Shown: piece after piece, positions 44,801 through 54,333 of the stretch
How the letters are laid out: each line of letters opens with the position of its first letter
Numbering within the stretch: the stretch's first letter is position 1
Assembly: GCA_024685285.1 (NCBI GenBank)
Contig: JAIKVZ010000031.1
Location: 123,998 to 187,997 of the forward strand
Source of the DNA: Bacteroidales bacterium
Lineage (GTDB): Bacteria; Bacteroidota; Bacteroidia; Bacteroidales; P3
DNA: 64,000 bases
Direction: 5' to 3'
Notes under the pieces: generated by a model
Seen by the model: the letters and a program-made list of their open reading frames with translations, nothing else
What the model was told of the DNA's origin: nothing
The model's database searches: none
Made by a program: the position numbers and the translations under genes

Positions 44801-47800
44801 CTATCTAACTATCAGCTTGCGAACACTGTTCACGTCGCTGCCGTAGATGTGCACAAAGTAGGCTCCGTGGGCCAGACTGCCGATGTTGAGTCGTTTGTTG
44901 CCTTCGTCGGCAAGCATGGAGGTCCTGAGCACGCAGCGGCCGTTGAGGTCGGAGACCTCTATCTGCAGACGGCCTGTGGCACCGCTTACACTCACCGTGG
45001 CTTCGCCGCTGGCGGGGTTGGGGTAGAGGCTCACAAGGGCGTGCGAGGCCACATCGTCGATGCCCAGAGTGGTGAAGCTGACTGGGCCCTGCCAGTAGCT
45101 TGTGGCACCGTCGGCGCAGAGCACGCGGCAGTAGACTTCGTAGGAGGTGTAGATGGTGAGGCCCTCGACAATTACCGAGGTGTCGCTCACAATGCTGTCG
45201 ATGTAGGGGCCGGCCTCGCGGTCGAAGCCTGTGGCGCCCACACGCACCTCAAAACGGGCTCCCTGCACGCTGTCGGGGTAGGACCACTCGACCATGGCTG
45301 CCAGCGAGGCCACCGAGCCCATTTGCAGGCCGAGCACGGGGTTGCAGCCGTTGGCGGCTTCGGTGGTGCCGAATGTGGAGCTCATGCTCCAGTCGCTCTC
45401 TTCGTTTCCGCACAGGCCGCTCACCCGCACCTCGTAGGTGCTCACGGGCATGAGGCCGCCCACGAACAGCTGCGGGATGTTCACGGTGCCGGCATCGACC
45501 CAGTTGGGCGAGTCGGTGGGGCGGTACTGCACGTGGTAGCGCTCAGACATACCGCTCCAGCTCAGCATGGCCGAGGTGTCGGCTATGTCGCTGGACACAA
45601 TGTTGGTGGGCACCGGGCAGCCGTGGGCTATGTCGACCACCAAGCTGTCGACGTAGGCGCTGATGTTGGGTCCGTGCAGCACTATGCGGCCGGCGGGGCC
45701 GTTGTAGGCGTTGAAATAGACGTTGGTGGCGCGCCACACGGTGTCGCTGCGCACAGAGGTTACAAGTTGGAAGGTGGAGGTGTCGTTGGGGTCTGACATT
45801 ATTCCGACCTGGAGCATAACGCCCACATCGCTCAGCGAGCGGGTGTAGAACGAGAGTTGCAGGCGGTGCAGCTCAACATCGATGTCGGGCAGCACCAAGT
45901 GGCAGTTCTGGGTTACGGGGAATTGCAGGCTCTTGCCGCCGCTGTGGTGGTAGAAGGTGTTTACAAACGGGTATGAGCGGCCGCTGTTGACGGTGCGCAG
46001 CCAGCAGGGGTCGATGGTAGAGGTGGCCGAGGCGTTATAGTCTTCAAAGTCGTCGACAAGCGGCAGGTCATCCTCGCTGAGCACGGGGCAGGGGGTGGTG
46101 AATATGGTAGTGGCCACCGCACTGGTGTCGGCCGGGCCGCAGATGGCGCGCAGGTTGAAGGTGTATTGTGTCTGTGGCGAGAGTCCGGTGATGGTGTAAG
46201 AACTGTCGACAGTGGAGTAGTTGTGAGAGCCGTAGCCCACAATCCACTCCTGTCCCAAACCTCCCTGCCATCTGAGGTTGGCCTCGGAGCCTTGGGCAGA
46301 CTGTACTATTATGCCTTCGGGTGCGGGGCAGTTGCTGCGTTTAACAGACACATTGTCTATGCAGGCACCCGGGGGCGTGGGCGAGGTGTATGAGCTGGAG
46401 CTGTTGCGCCAGAAGAACACGAGGTAGTAGCGGCCCTCGCGCTGTATGTTCACGCGGGCATAGTGGGTTTGCCAGCCGTGGGTGGAGTAGGTGCTCCAGC
46501 CGCTATCGGCCACTATGGCTGACGAGGGCAGGCTCCATGCGCTGTATGACGTGTTGGGGGTGAGGGTGGTTCCCACGGGCACCACGGCCACGCGCAGGTA
46601 GTCGCTTGAGTTGCCGCCCACGTTATAGTCGTAGTTCACTATGTAGTTGTCGGCGGTGAAGAGGAATTCGCGGTAGGCGAAAATGTTGGCATATTCGTCT
46701 TTGCTGTATGTTGCCGAGTCGGTGGTGGTGGGCGAAACATACAGGGCGTGGGTGCCTCCGTTGTTGATGGCCGAGCCTATGCGCCAGCGGCTGTAGTTGA
46801 CGATAGTCGACGTGCGGCCGTCGTTCTCGTTGTTAGCCAGCACCCATCCGGCGTATGAAACGCTGTCCTCAAAGCCATCGGTGAAGGGTGGCACGGTGGG
46901 CATATAGGGCAGTGTGGCGAACTGGGTGTAGGCATATTCCGACGAGCCATCGAGACCGCAATCGGCCTTGACGCGCACATAGTATACTGAGTTGCTGTCG
47001 AGGCCCGTGATCGAAGCGCTGCCGTTGGTGGAGACCACCGAGCGGTAGCGGTCCTCATCGTTGACGATGGGATATTTGGAGTATTCCACAATCCAGGCCG
47101 AGGCTTGATCGGAGAGGGTCCATTGCACGGTGGCTTCGTGGGTGGTTATGGAACTCACACCCAGGCCGCTCACACGCGGGCATGGCGGTATGAGACCCAC
47201 ACGGATGTCATCGATATAGGCCGTGGCCGACGAACCCTGCTGCACTGCAATGGCAATGCGGCCGTATAGGGCTCCAAGGTTGTTGAAATCGAATATATGC
47301 TCCTCATAGTCGGTGGAGGTGAGGGTGACGGTGAAGAGCTGCATGTATGAGGCTGTGCGGCTCACATCGCCTATGATGCCTATGCTCAGCGTCACCGGGG
47401 TGGTGCTACTGTAGGAGGCGGCGTAAAACGAGAGCTCGAGCGAGTCGATGGGGGTGACAATCTCGGGCAACACCAAGTAGTTGTAGTTGGTACTGGAGGA
47501 GTTGAGGCGCATGGCATAGTTTCCGCTGTGGGCGTTGGAGGTGGGGTAGGGGGAGCTGCTGTTGCCAAGCAGGTCGTAGCAGGGGTTGATGGTGCCCGAC
47601 GATGAGGCGGCGGTGGCATCTTCGAAGCCGTAGGTGTAGGGCAGGTTCTCAATGGCTTGGCAAAGGGTGGTTGCCTTGGCACTGACGGGGTAGGAGAAGT
47701 CGTCGACATCGCAGGCTGCGGTGACGGTGAATTGGTAGGTGGTGGAAGGCTCGAGCGAGTCGAAGTTGAAGTGCGACACCCATGCAGTGTCGACAATCGA

Positions 47801-50800
47801 GCCGCAGGTTACAATCCATTTGCTCTCGCTGCCAACGGGGACCCAGTTGAGTTCGGCCGTGGTGGCTGTGATGTTATTCACCGTGACGTTGATGGGCGAG
47901 GGGCAGGTGTTGAGGCGCATACGGATGTTGTCGATGGCGCCGGCAGGGTCGGAGCCCGCACTATAGTCGTTGCGCCAGAAGAACGCCAAGCGGTAGAGAC
48001 CTTGGTCGGTGATGTCGAAGCTGACATTCTGTGTTTGCCACTCCGAGCTGAGGTTGAGTTTGCTGCCGCCGTCGAGGGAAATGGCGCCGGTGGGCAGGGC
48101 GGTTGTGGTCCAGTCAGAGTAGCTGAACGATGTTGAACTTGGTATCAAGGCCACGCGCAGATAGTCGTAGGTGCTTTCGCCGTAGGCAATCCAGTCGAAA
48201 CTCATCAGGTAGTTGCCTGGGTCGAGCGAGAAGTCGCGGTAGGCCCAGCTATAACTCGAGTTACTGTTATTGTAGGAGTGGGTGAGTCCGTTGTTGGACG
48301 AGATGTACATTCCGTGTGTACCGCCGTTGTTGGCGGCAGTGCCCATGCACCACTTGTTGTTGCCGCTGTAGGTGTAGACCTCCCAGGCTCCGTAGGTGGC
48401 GGTGTTCTCAAAATCTTCGTTGAACGGCAGCGACGCCGGAGAGTGTGCCAGGGTGGTGAAGGTTGTGGGCGTAGAGGGCTCTGCGGTGTCGCCTACAGAG
48501 CAGATGGCGCTAACGGTCACATTGTAGGTATGGTTGGAGTCAAGTCCGGTAATGCGGCACGGGTTGAAGTCGGCAATATAGGTGCTGTCGCCCACCTTCA
48601 CGGCCCAGGCTATGGGCGAGGCGTTGACGGTGTCGGTCCAACTCACCGAGGCATAGCTGGCGCCGAGGCCACGTACCTGCACGTTGCTCACCTTGAAACA
48701 GGTGGGAGGGTTGATGAGGCGCACATTGTCTATGTATACGTATGAGTTGTGAGAAACCACTCTGATGGCCAAACGCACCTCGGCGGTGTCTGTATAGTCG
48801 ATAGGCACTTCGAAGGTGTTGTATTCGTTTGTGGTGGCAAGCTGCAGCGAGCCGCTCAACGGCACAAAGGTGCTGTCGGGGTTATTGGCGTCGGTAACGG
48901 TACCAACAACAGCATAGGGCGTTGTGGAACTTGAGCGCATATCGAAATTGAGCTGCACGCCGTAGTAGTCGGAGTTGATTTCGGGCAGCACTATGTAGCC
49001 GTCGCCGCTGAAATAGCTGCTAATCGAGCGGTTGTAAGAGGTGGTGTAGGTGCTGCGTCCTATGTTCCAGCACTCAAGGTTCTCGGGAGAGTCGAAATAC
49101 TCGCTGAACGGGAAGTTGTATACGCCGCACAGAGTGCGTACAGGTATTGTTGAGCTTACGGGCTCGTCGTTGCCCGGGCAGAGGGTGCTCACGCGCACCT
49201 CGTAGGCTGTGTTGGGTTGGAGGTCGGCAATCTCGGCCTCGTCGGTGTTGGCGGAGTCCAGAACCATGTGCCATGCAGTGCTGCCTATGGCGTGATACTC
49301 AACGCGGTAGAGGGTGCTGTCGCCCATGTTGCCCCAGCGCACGCTCACGGTATTGGCGTCCACACTGTCGCAAAACACCAATGGTGCATAGCACGACGAG
49401 GTGTCATCGCACGACATGGGGAACTTGATATTTGGGCGGTTGCTTACGCGAGATGGAGTTGAATAGCCGCCAGTGGGTATGCCGTTGAGAGGCGAGGCAA
49501 ATTCAGGATAGTCGTCGTTGTGAAACCGGAAACCGGAATTGGAGGCCGCGGTGTATCTGAAATAAGGCGCTGTAGACCAGTCGGTGGACCATCCGGGTAT
49601 GCTCTGGGTGAAAACTATCACAATGCTGCTAACGCCGTCATAGTAGAACGGGGTTGTGAAGTTGATGACATTCTCGCCCAAAACATAGTGTGTGGTGCGG
49701 GTGGCCACCAAGGTAAGTATTGAGCCGTCAATAATGTCTTCGTTGCTGGTGAAGTTGAGTTTGGACGTGTTGCCCATATAGAAATTGTAGGTGACGTTGA
49801 GTCCGGAGTAGGGTGAGACGGGTGCTTTGGCACAGTCGAGGACAAGGCTGTTGATGTAGCCGGCCGGCATATTGAGTTCGGCAGCGGTGTAGATATACTC
49901 GTATGTGGAGTATACGTAGTTGTCGCTGGGGCCTATGGTGTAGCTGCTGTCGCGGCCGTCGCCTATCGCCACTAAACATCCTGCTGTGGTGAACGACAGG
50001 TGCACAGCGGTGGCCGTGTCGATACCGCACACGGTTCGCAGTTCGACGTTGTATAGGGTTGTGGCACTAAGGCCGTTCAGCACGGCATAGTTTTCTGTGG
50101 TGCTTATAGTTTGAACTTGCGCACTGTCATGCGAGTAACTCATTATCACCTCGGTGGGGTCGTTGAGGGCACCGGTGCCGAAGTCCCAGCGTATCAGTGC
50201 CGAGTTGCGGTTCACCATTTCGGTCCGGGCGTTGATGACCTTGGCACAAGATATTTGGGTGGTGAAAGATACGAAAGGAACCCACGTCTGGTTGCAAATG
50301 GAACGAACCCAGGCGTAGTAGGTGGTGCCGTGTCGCAACCCGTTGAGTGTCACGGAGGTGGCGGTAGAGTCGGTCATGGCGTAGTCTTGTGCGGTGGTGG
50401 AGTCGTTTACGGTGGAGTAGCGCAACGCGTATTTGGCACCAACCATACCAGCCCACGACAGGGTGACTTCATGGTCTAAAACGTCGGTAACCTGTAGGCC
50501 GGCAGGACTCATGCAGGCGTTTTGCGTAATACTGATATTGTCTACTGCTGCGGGTGGCTGGTTGCCTCCTGTGGGGTTGTTGACCCATACAAACACTAAC
50601 CAATAGCGTCCCGAATCGGCAATGCCGAAAGTCGATGTACGCGAGGTCCAGTTTGTAGTTGATCCGTCGCTCAAGCGGTTGCCGCCGTCGAGGGCCATCC
50701 AACCAGTAGGCAGGGCGCGATTGGTTATGCCTGATATTGAACTGGCGGCCTCAACGCCGTTCATATCGTCGTCGGACACCAAGGCCACACGCATATAGTC

Positions 50801-51139
50801 ACTGTTTTTCTGGGCTTTGCAGAGCCAGTCGAAAGTTAGTGTGTATTCTGCCAGCGGCAGGTCCAAGCTGCGCATAGCTATTACCATCTGTGCCGAAGTG
50901 GCCACAGTGTAGTGGTGGCTGGTGCCGCTGTCGTCGCTAACATACAGGGCGCTGGCTCCGCCGTTGTTGGTGGCCGAGCCTATGACCCACTGGTTGGTGA
51001 AGGTTCCATTGGAGAATGTCCACTGCAAGTTCTCGGTTGCGTCTTCAAAGTCGCAACTGTAGCTAAAACTTTGAGCCATACTTGCCATGGGCAGGCACAT
51101 AAGTGCCATGAGTATCAAGGGTAAGTGTCTGTGTGTCAT
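44801..51139 (-). CDS. Second giant secreted protein (2112 aa), fibronectin III/jelly-roll repeats with T9SS tail
   Basis: A single intact frame. The signal peptide is MTHRHLPLILMALMCLPMASMAQ. The body repeats jelly-roll domains of the choice-of-anchor/cleaved-adhesin kind. Three carry the pattern NNGG(T/A)..(A/G)(L/M)Y(V/I)S with later DYLRVA and RYWLVFVW-like strands. They alternate with fibronectin III domains (CPAPEGIIVQSAQGSEANLRW and similar). One copy of the beta module repeated six times in the 5412-aa protein also occurs (CLVAIGDGRDSSYTIG onward). The final 85 residues are a type A T9SS sorting domain (SLYPNPASGEATVSVSG, closing YGSDVNSVRKLIVR). It is probably a surface adhesin related to the 16-kb gene product. 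It has its own consensus promoter and is divergent from pyrK. Confidence 0.93.
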   Translation of the reverse strand: MTHRHLPLILMALMCLPMASMAQSFSYSCDFEDATENLQWTFSNGTFTNQWVIGSATNNGGASALYVSDDSGTSHHYTVATSAQMVIAMRSLDLPLAEYTLTFDWLCKAQKNSDYMRVALVSDDDMNGVEAASSISGITNRALPTGWMALDGGNRLSDGSTTNWTSRTSTFGIADSGRYWLVFVWVNNPTGGNQPPAAVDNISITQNACMSPAGLQVTDVLDHEVTLSWAGMVGAKYALRYSTVNDSTTAQDYAMTDSTATSVTLNGLRHGTTYYAWVRSICNQTWVPFVSFTTQISCAKVINARTEMVNRNSALIRWDFGTGALNDPTEVIMSYSHDSAQVQTISTTENYAVLNGLSATTLYNVELRTVCGIDTATAVHLSFTTAGCLVAIGDGRDSSYTIGPSDNYVYSTYEYIYTAAELNMPAGYINSLVLDCAKAPVSPYSGLNVTYNFYMGNTSKLNFTSNEDIIDGSILTLVATRTTHYVLGENVINFTTPFYYDGVSSIVIVFTQSIPGWSTDWSTAPYFRYTAASNSGFRFHNDDYPEFASPLNGIPTGGYSTPSRVSNRPNIKFPMSCDDTSSCYAPLVFCDSVDANTVSVRWGNMGDSTLYRVEYHAIGSTAWHMVLDSANTDEAEIADLQPNTAYEVRVSTLCPGNDEPVSSTIPVRTLCGVYNFPFSEYFDSPENLECWNIGRSTYTTSYNRSISSYFSGDGYIVLPEINSDYYGVQLNFDMRSSSTTPYAVVGTVTDANNPDSTFVPLSGSLQLATTNEYNTFEVPIDYTDTAEVRLAIRVVSHNSYVYIDNVRLINPPTCFKVSNVQVRGLGASYASVSWTDTVNASPIAWAVKVGDSTYIADFNPCRITGLDSNHTYNVTVSAICSVGDTAEPSTPTTFTTLAHSPASLPFNEDFENTATYGAWEVYTYSGNNKWCMGTAANNGGTHGMYISSNNGLTHSYNNSNSSYSWAYRDFSLDPGNYLMSFDWIAYGESTYDYLRVALIPSSTSFSYSDWTTTALPTGAISLDGGSKLNLSSEWQTQNVSFDITDQGLYRLAFFWRNDYSAGSDPAGAIDNIRMRLNTCPSPINVTVNNITATTAELNWVPVGSESKWIVTCGSIVDTAWVSHFNFDSLEPSTTYQFTVTAACDVDDFSYPVSAKATTLCQAIENLPYTYGFEDATAASSSGTINPCYDLLGNSSSPYPTSNAHSGNYAMRLNSSSTNYNYLVLPEIVTPIDSLELSFYAASYSSTTPVTLSIGIIGDVSRTASYMQLFTVTLTSTDYEEHIFDFNNLGALYGRIAIAVQQGSSATAYIDDIRVGLIPPCPRVSGLGVSSITTHEATVQWTLSDQASAWIVEYSKYPIVNDEDRYRSVVSTNGSASITGLDSNSVYYVRVKADCGLDGSSEYAYTQFATLPYMPTVPPFTDGFEDSVSYAGWVLANNENDGRTSTIVNYSRWRIGSAINNGGTHALYVSPTTTDSATYSKDEYANIFAYREFLFTADNYIVNYDYNVGGNSSDYLRVAVVPVGTTLTPNTSYSAWSLPSSAIVADSGWSTYSTHGWQTHYARVNIQREGRYYLVFFWRNSSSSYTSPTPPGACIDNVSVKRSNCPAPEGIIVQSAQGSEANLRWQGGLGQEWIVGYGSHNYSTVDSSYTITGLSPQTQYTFNLRAICGPADTSAVATTIFTTPCPVLSEDDLPLVDDFEDYNASATSTIDPCWLRTVNSGRSYPFVNTFYHHSGGKSLQFPVTQNCHLVLPDIDVELHRLQLSFYTRSLSDVGVMLQVGIMSDPNDTSTFQLVTSVRSDTVWRATNVYFNAYNGPAGRIVLHGPNISAYVDSLVVDIAHGCPVPTNIVSSDIADTSAMLSWSGMSERYHVQYRPTDSPNWVDAGTVNIPQLFVGGLMPVSTYEVRVSGLCGNEESDWSMSSTFGTTEAANGCNPVLGLQMGSVASLAAMVEWSYPDSVQGARFEVRVGATGFDREAGPYIDSIVSDTSVIVEGLTIYTSYEVYCRVLCADGATSYWQGPVSFTTLGIDDVASHALVSLYPNPASGEATVSVSGATGRLQIEVSDLNGRCVLRTSMLADEGNKRLNIGSLAHGAYFVHIYGSDVNSVRKLIVR

Positions 51140-51174
51140 ACCTATAGTTGTATTATTTATAAAAAAGCTGATTG

Positions 51175-51204
51175 CAAAAATACGTTTTTTTCGCGAAGTG
51201 GCAA
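51175..51204 (-). promoter_or_regulatory. Promoter of the 2112-aa giant gene, TTG-N19-TATTTTTG
   Basis: On the minus strand TTG (complement of 51202-51204), a 19-nt spacer and TATTTTTG (complement of 51175-51182) match the Bacteroidota consensus. The leader to ATG 51139 is about 30 nt. It is divergent from and close to the pyrK promoter. Confidence 0.78.
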
Positions 51205-51246
51205 AAAGTTTTCATTATTTTTAACAATGGTTTAATTATTTTTATG

Positions 51247-51254
51247 TAATTTTG
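51247..51254 (+). promoter_or_regulatory. -7 box TAATTTTG of pyrK, 6 nt before its ATG
   Basis: TAATTTTG is followed by CACCGT and ATG. The ORF-track start TTG at 51252 lies inside this box and is therefore not the start codon. No good TTG stands at the -33 position. The arrangement resembles those before the U32 and dus genes. Confidence 0.55.
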
Positions 51255-51260
51255 CACCGT

Positions 51261-52037
51261 ATGAAAGAGATAACCGATTTTATCATTGAGGCACGCGAAC
51301 AGCGTGGCGACCAATACTTTACACTAACCCTGAAACACCCGTCGGCAATGCAGGAAATATTGCCGGGGCAGTTTGTAGAGGTGCTTGTCGAAGGTTGCCG
51401 CGAGGTTATGTTGCGCCGACCCATATCTGTTCACGATGTAGACCCCGAGCGTGGCACCCTCAAGTTGCTCATCCAGGTGGTTGGCCGCGGCACCCGTCGC
51501 CTGTCGTCCCTCAAGGTGGGCGAGAGACTCAATGTGGTGTACCCGTTGGGTCATGGTTTCAGTCTTGATGTTGCACAAGGCTCGAGGGTGCTGCTTGTGG
51601 GCGGCGGAGCTGGCGTGGCACCGCTGTTGCACCTGTCCAAGGCATTGTCTGCCAAGGGTGTAAGTCCCACAGTCCTCATAGGCGGCCGCACCTCTTCACT
51701 GATACCGGTGAGTGCCGAGTTTGAGCCTTACGCCAACTTGCAGATCGCCACCGACGATGGTTCGTTGGGTCATCACGGTTTGGTCACCGAACATCCATGC
51801 TTTGCAGAGCCTTTTGACCGCATTTACACCTGTGGCCCCACCCCAATGATGAAGGCTGTGGCACAGGCTGCAACGCAGCGCGGCGTGTGGTGCGAGGTCT
51901 CTTTGGAGAATATGATGGCCTGCGGTGTGGGAGCCTGCCTTTGCTGCGTGGTCGACACCGACCAGGGTCACCTCTGCGTGTGCAAAGAGGGCCCAGTGTT
52001 CAACGCTACCCGTCTCAAAAAATTGTGGAACTTCTAA
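51261..52037 (+). CDS. pyrK: Dihydroorotate dehydrogenase electron-transfer subunit PyrK
   Basis: A 258-aa FAD and [2Fe-2S] protein that passes electrons from dihydroorotate oxidation (PyrD) to NAD. Features are PGQFVEVLVEGCREVMLRRPISVHD (FAD binding), the NAD-binding VLLVGGGAGVAPLLHLSKAL, the YTCGPTPMMKAV motif, and the cluster cysteines in MACGVGACLCCVV followed by HLCVCKEGPVF. ATG 51261 is used because the upstream TTG is part of the promoter box. It precedes pyrD by 14 nt, forming the usual class 1B pair. Confidence 0.95.
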   Translation: MKEITDFIIEAREQRGDQYFTLTLKHPSAMQEILPGQFVEVLVEGCREVMLRRPISVHDVDPERGTLKLLIQVVGRGTRRLSSLKVGERLNVVYPLGHGFSLDVAQGSRVLLVGGGAGVAPLLHLSKALSAKGVSPTVLIGGRTSSLIPVSAEFEPYANLQIATDDGSLGHHGLVTEHPCFAEPFDRIYTCGPTPMMKAVAQAATQRGVWCEVSLENMMACGVGACLCCVVDTDQGHLCVCKEGPVFNATRLKKLWNF

Positions 52038-52051
52038 TCGCCCAAATTGCT

Positions 52052-52951
52052 ATGCTCGAAGTTAAGATACATAACCTCACCCTGCAAAACCCCGTCATGA
52101 CAGCCTCGGGCACCTTTGGCTACGGCCCTGAGTTTGCCGATTTCATAGACCTCAACCGGCTGGGAGCCATAGTGGTCAAAGGCACCACCGGCGAGCGCCG
52201 CCAGGGCAACCCCTATCCCCGTATGGCCGAAACGCCGTCGGGTATGCTCAATGCTGTAGGGCTGCAAAATGTCGGTGTCGCCAACTTTTGCCACGAGGTG
52301 TATCCAAAAATCAAAGACCTCAAAACCAATATAATAGTCAATGTCAGCGGCTCGTCTATCGAGGAGTACTGCTCCGTGGCAAGCCAGATTGACGAACTCG
52401 GCACCGTGCCTGCCATCGAGCTCAACATCAGTTGCCCCAACGTGAAGAAAGGCGGCATGGGGTTCGGCACCAATCCCGAAATGGCCGCACAGGTGGTCTC
52501 GGAGGTAAGAAAAGTATATCACAAGACGCTGATAGTCAAACTTACGCCCAATGTTACCAGCATTGTCGACATTGCCAAGGCTGTGCAGGATGCCGGGGCC
52601 AACAGTGTCTCGCTCATCAACACCATGCTTGGCATGGCCATCGACGTTGAGAAAAGGCGTCCGTACCTTAGCACCATAACCGGAGGTCTGAGCGGTCCGG
52701 CTGTGAAGCCGGTTGCGGTGCGTATGGTGTGGCAGGTGGCCCATGCCGTGCAGATTCCCGTCATAGGTCTGGGTGGCATAAGCTCGGCAGCCGATGCTCT
52801 CGAGTTTCTCATGGCCGGTGCCCGTGCTGTGCAGGTGGGGACCGCCAACTTTGTAGACCCTGCCGTGACCATGAAGATTATTGACGGCCTGACCGACTAC
52901 TGTTTGCGCCACGGCGTGGCCGATATCAACGACATTGTAGGAATAATATGA
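52052..52951 (+). CDS. pyrD: Dihydroorotate dehydrogenase catalytic subunit, class 1B
   Basis: The ORF-track start (51887) overlaps pyrK; ATG 52052 (MLEVKIHNLTLQNPVMTASG) is the family start. The 299-aa FMN-dependent TIM barrel oxidises dihydroorotate to orotate in pyrimidine synthesis. It carries GTFGYGPEF, VVKGTTGERRQGNPYPR, the class 1 catalytic cysteine in ELNISCPNVKKGG, KLTPNVTSI, INTMLGMAIDVEKRRP and the FMN phosphate site GLGGISSAADALEFLMAGA. Its stop overlaps the start of the sugar-kinase-like gene by 4 nt. Confidence 0.96.
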   Translation: MLEVKIHNLTLQNPVMTASGTFGYGPEFADFIDLNRLGAIVVKGTTGERRQGNPYPRMAETPSGMLNAVGLQNVGVANFCHEVYPKIKDLKTNIIVNVSGSSIEEYCSVASQIDELGTVPAIELNISCPNVKKGGMGFGTNPEMAAQVVSEVRKVYHKTLIVKLTPNVTSIVDIAKAVQDAGANSVSLINTMLGMAIDVEKRRPYLSTITGGLSGPAVKPVAVRMVWQVAHAVQIPVIGLGGISSAADALEFLMAGARAVQVGTANFVDPAVTMKIIDGLTDYCLRHGVADINDIVGII

Positions 52952-53793
52952 TACTTATAGCCGATTGCGGAGGCAGCAAGTCCGACTGGGTTGCTGCGCG
53001 TGAAGACTGCGAGGCGGTGGGCCGTTTCGCCGGCCGGGGCTACAACCCGCGCTGGATGGGGCAGGAAGAGCTCGAAAATCTTCTTGCTGTGGTGTGCGGC
53101 GCACTCAACGTGGCCACAGACAATGTAAGGCGTGTGCACTTCTACGGTGCCGGCTGCGGTTCGGCCGAGGCTGCCGCCAAGGTGGCAGCAACACTGCAAG
53201 GCGTTTTCAACGTTGCAAGCTGCGAGGTGGCAGGCGACCTGCTCGGTGCCTGCCGCGCTGTGTGGGGAGCCAACGCCGGTTTGACAGGCATATTGGGCAC
53301 TGGAAGCAATTTCTGCCACTACGACGGCTCGGCAATCGACTGCCAAACCCTCTCGACCGGTTGGATTTTGGGCGACGAAGGGTCGGGAAGCCACATAGGT
53401 CGCAAACTGATAAAGGCTTTTGCCGAAGGCCGTATGCCTGAGACTTTGCGCAGCGGTTTCGCCAGCCTCTACGGGCGCACTGCCGAGCAGTGGATTGCCG
53501 AGGTCTACGCCTCGCCAACCCCCAACCGCACCCTTGCCTCGGTGGTGCCTTTTGCCGCCGAGAATATAGAGCACCCATACGTCAAGGGGTTGGTCGACAG
53601 CTGTTTCAACGAATACTTCGAGACACACAAGGCCGTTGCCGGCCGCTATGGCTGTGCTGTGGGCTTTGTGGGCGGTGTTGCCGCTGCTTTTGCGGCCTCG
53701 CTGCGCTCGGCTGCCCTGCGCCACGGCCTCACCGTGGCCGACGTGCTCTCAAAGCCCATCGACCGCCTGGTGCGCTTCCATGCAAAAAATTAG
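52948..53793 (+). CDS. BadF/BadG-family ATPase, N-acetylglucosamine kinase-like
   Basis: A 281-aa actin-fold kinase. It shows the phosphate-1 motif ILIADCGGSKSDW at the N-terminus, YGAGCGS, the phosphate-2 motif ILGTGSNFCHYDG, and the diagnostic GWILGDEGSGSHIGRKLI. A second ATPase signature, GFVGGVAAAFAASLR, occurs near the C-terminus. Relatives in this branch phosphorylate GlcNAc or MurNAc. A role in amino-sugar salvage is plausible alongside the GH3 hexosaminidase encoded at 19631, but the substrate is inferred. It overlaps pyrD by 4 nt (ATGA), so it is coupled to pyrimidine genes. Confidence 0.85.
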   Translation: MILIADCGGSKSDWVAAREDCEAVGRFAGRGYNPRWMGQEELENLLAVVCGALNVATDNVRRVHFYGAGCGSAEAAAKVAATLQGVFNVASCEVAGDLLGACRAVWGANAGLTGILGTGSNFCHYDGSAIDCQTLSTGWILGDEGSGSHIGRKLIKAFAEGRMPETLRSGFASLYGRTAEQWIAEVYASPTPNRTLASVVPFAAENIEHPYVKGLVDSCFNEYFETHKAVAGRYGCAVGFVGGVAAAFAASLRSAALRHGLTVADVLSKPIDRLVRFHAKN

Positions 53794-53801
53794 TTTGCAC
53801 C

Positions 53802-53834
53802 GGCACAATAATTGTGCCAAATCGGCGTTATAGT
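53802..53834 (+). promoter_or_regulatory. Palindrome plus 19-nt shared leader element (copy 2)
   Basis: GGCACAAT-A-ATTGTGCC is a perfect 8-bp-arm inverted repeat at 53802-53818. It overlaps the 19-mer GCCAAATCGGCGTTATAGT at 53816-53834 that also precedes the GH3 gene. A TTAGTTTG resembling a -7 box lies just before, at 53790. The element is between the kinase-like gene and the DUF5606 gene; it could be an operator or an RNA leader element. Confidence 0.5.
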
Positions 53835-53874
53835 TACGCTAATATTGTTTTTATAAATATTTCAAGAGACAAAA

Positions 53875-54306
53875 ATGGACTTTTCGAACATCTTAGTAGT
53901 GGCCGGCAAGCCTGAGCTGAACGAGTTGGTGTCGCAAACCAAAGGCGGCGCCATTGTCAAGAACCTTGTCAGCGGCCAGAAGTTCCCCGTATTCAGAAAC
54001 GACCGTATCAGTGCCTTGGGCGAGATACGCCTCTTCACCACCGAGGGCGACAAGCCCCTCGAGGAGGTGATGGTTGCCCTGCGCGACAGCCTTGAGGGCA
54101 AACCCACCCCCTTCGACCCCAAGAAAACCTCGACAGACGACCTTTTCGGCCTGCTGGCCAGGGCTCTGCCCACCTACGACCGCGAGCGCGTGCACGCCTC
54201 CGACGTCAAGAAACTATTCGCCTGGTACAACGTGCTCCTCGCCTCCGGCAAATTGGAGGAGACCGAGCCCGACAAACCAGCCGAAGCCGAGACACCAGCC
54301 AACTAA
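53875..54306 (+). CDS. DUF5606 domain protein
   Basis: A 143-aa protein of a family seen in Bacteroidota and named DUF5606. The N-terminal half (MDFSNILVVAGKPELNELV, IVKNLVSGQKFPVFRNDRISALGEIRLFT) is the conserved beta-rich domain. The second half is helical and ends in a short Glu/Pro/Ala tail. There is no signal peptide. The function is not known; the family name comes from memory of the pattern, not a search. It is followed 27 nt later by metG, and its leader holds the shared 19-nt element. Confidence 0.78.
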   Translation: MDFSNILVVAGKPELNELVSQTKGGAIVKNLVSGQKFPVFRNDRISALGEIRLFTTEGDKPLEEVMVALRDSLEGKPTPFDPKKTSTDDLFGLLARALPTYDRERVHASDVKKLFAWYNVLLASGKLEETEPDKPAEAETPAN

Positions 54307-54333
54307 TCACCATTCACTATTCGCTAATCACCA

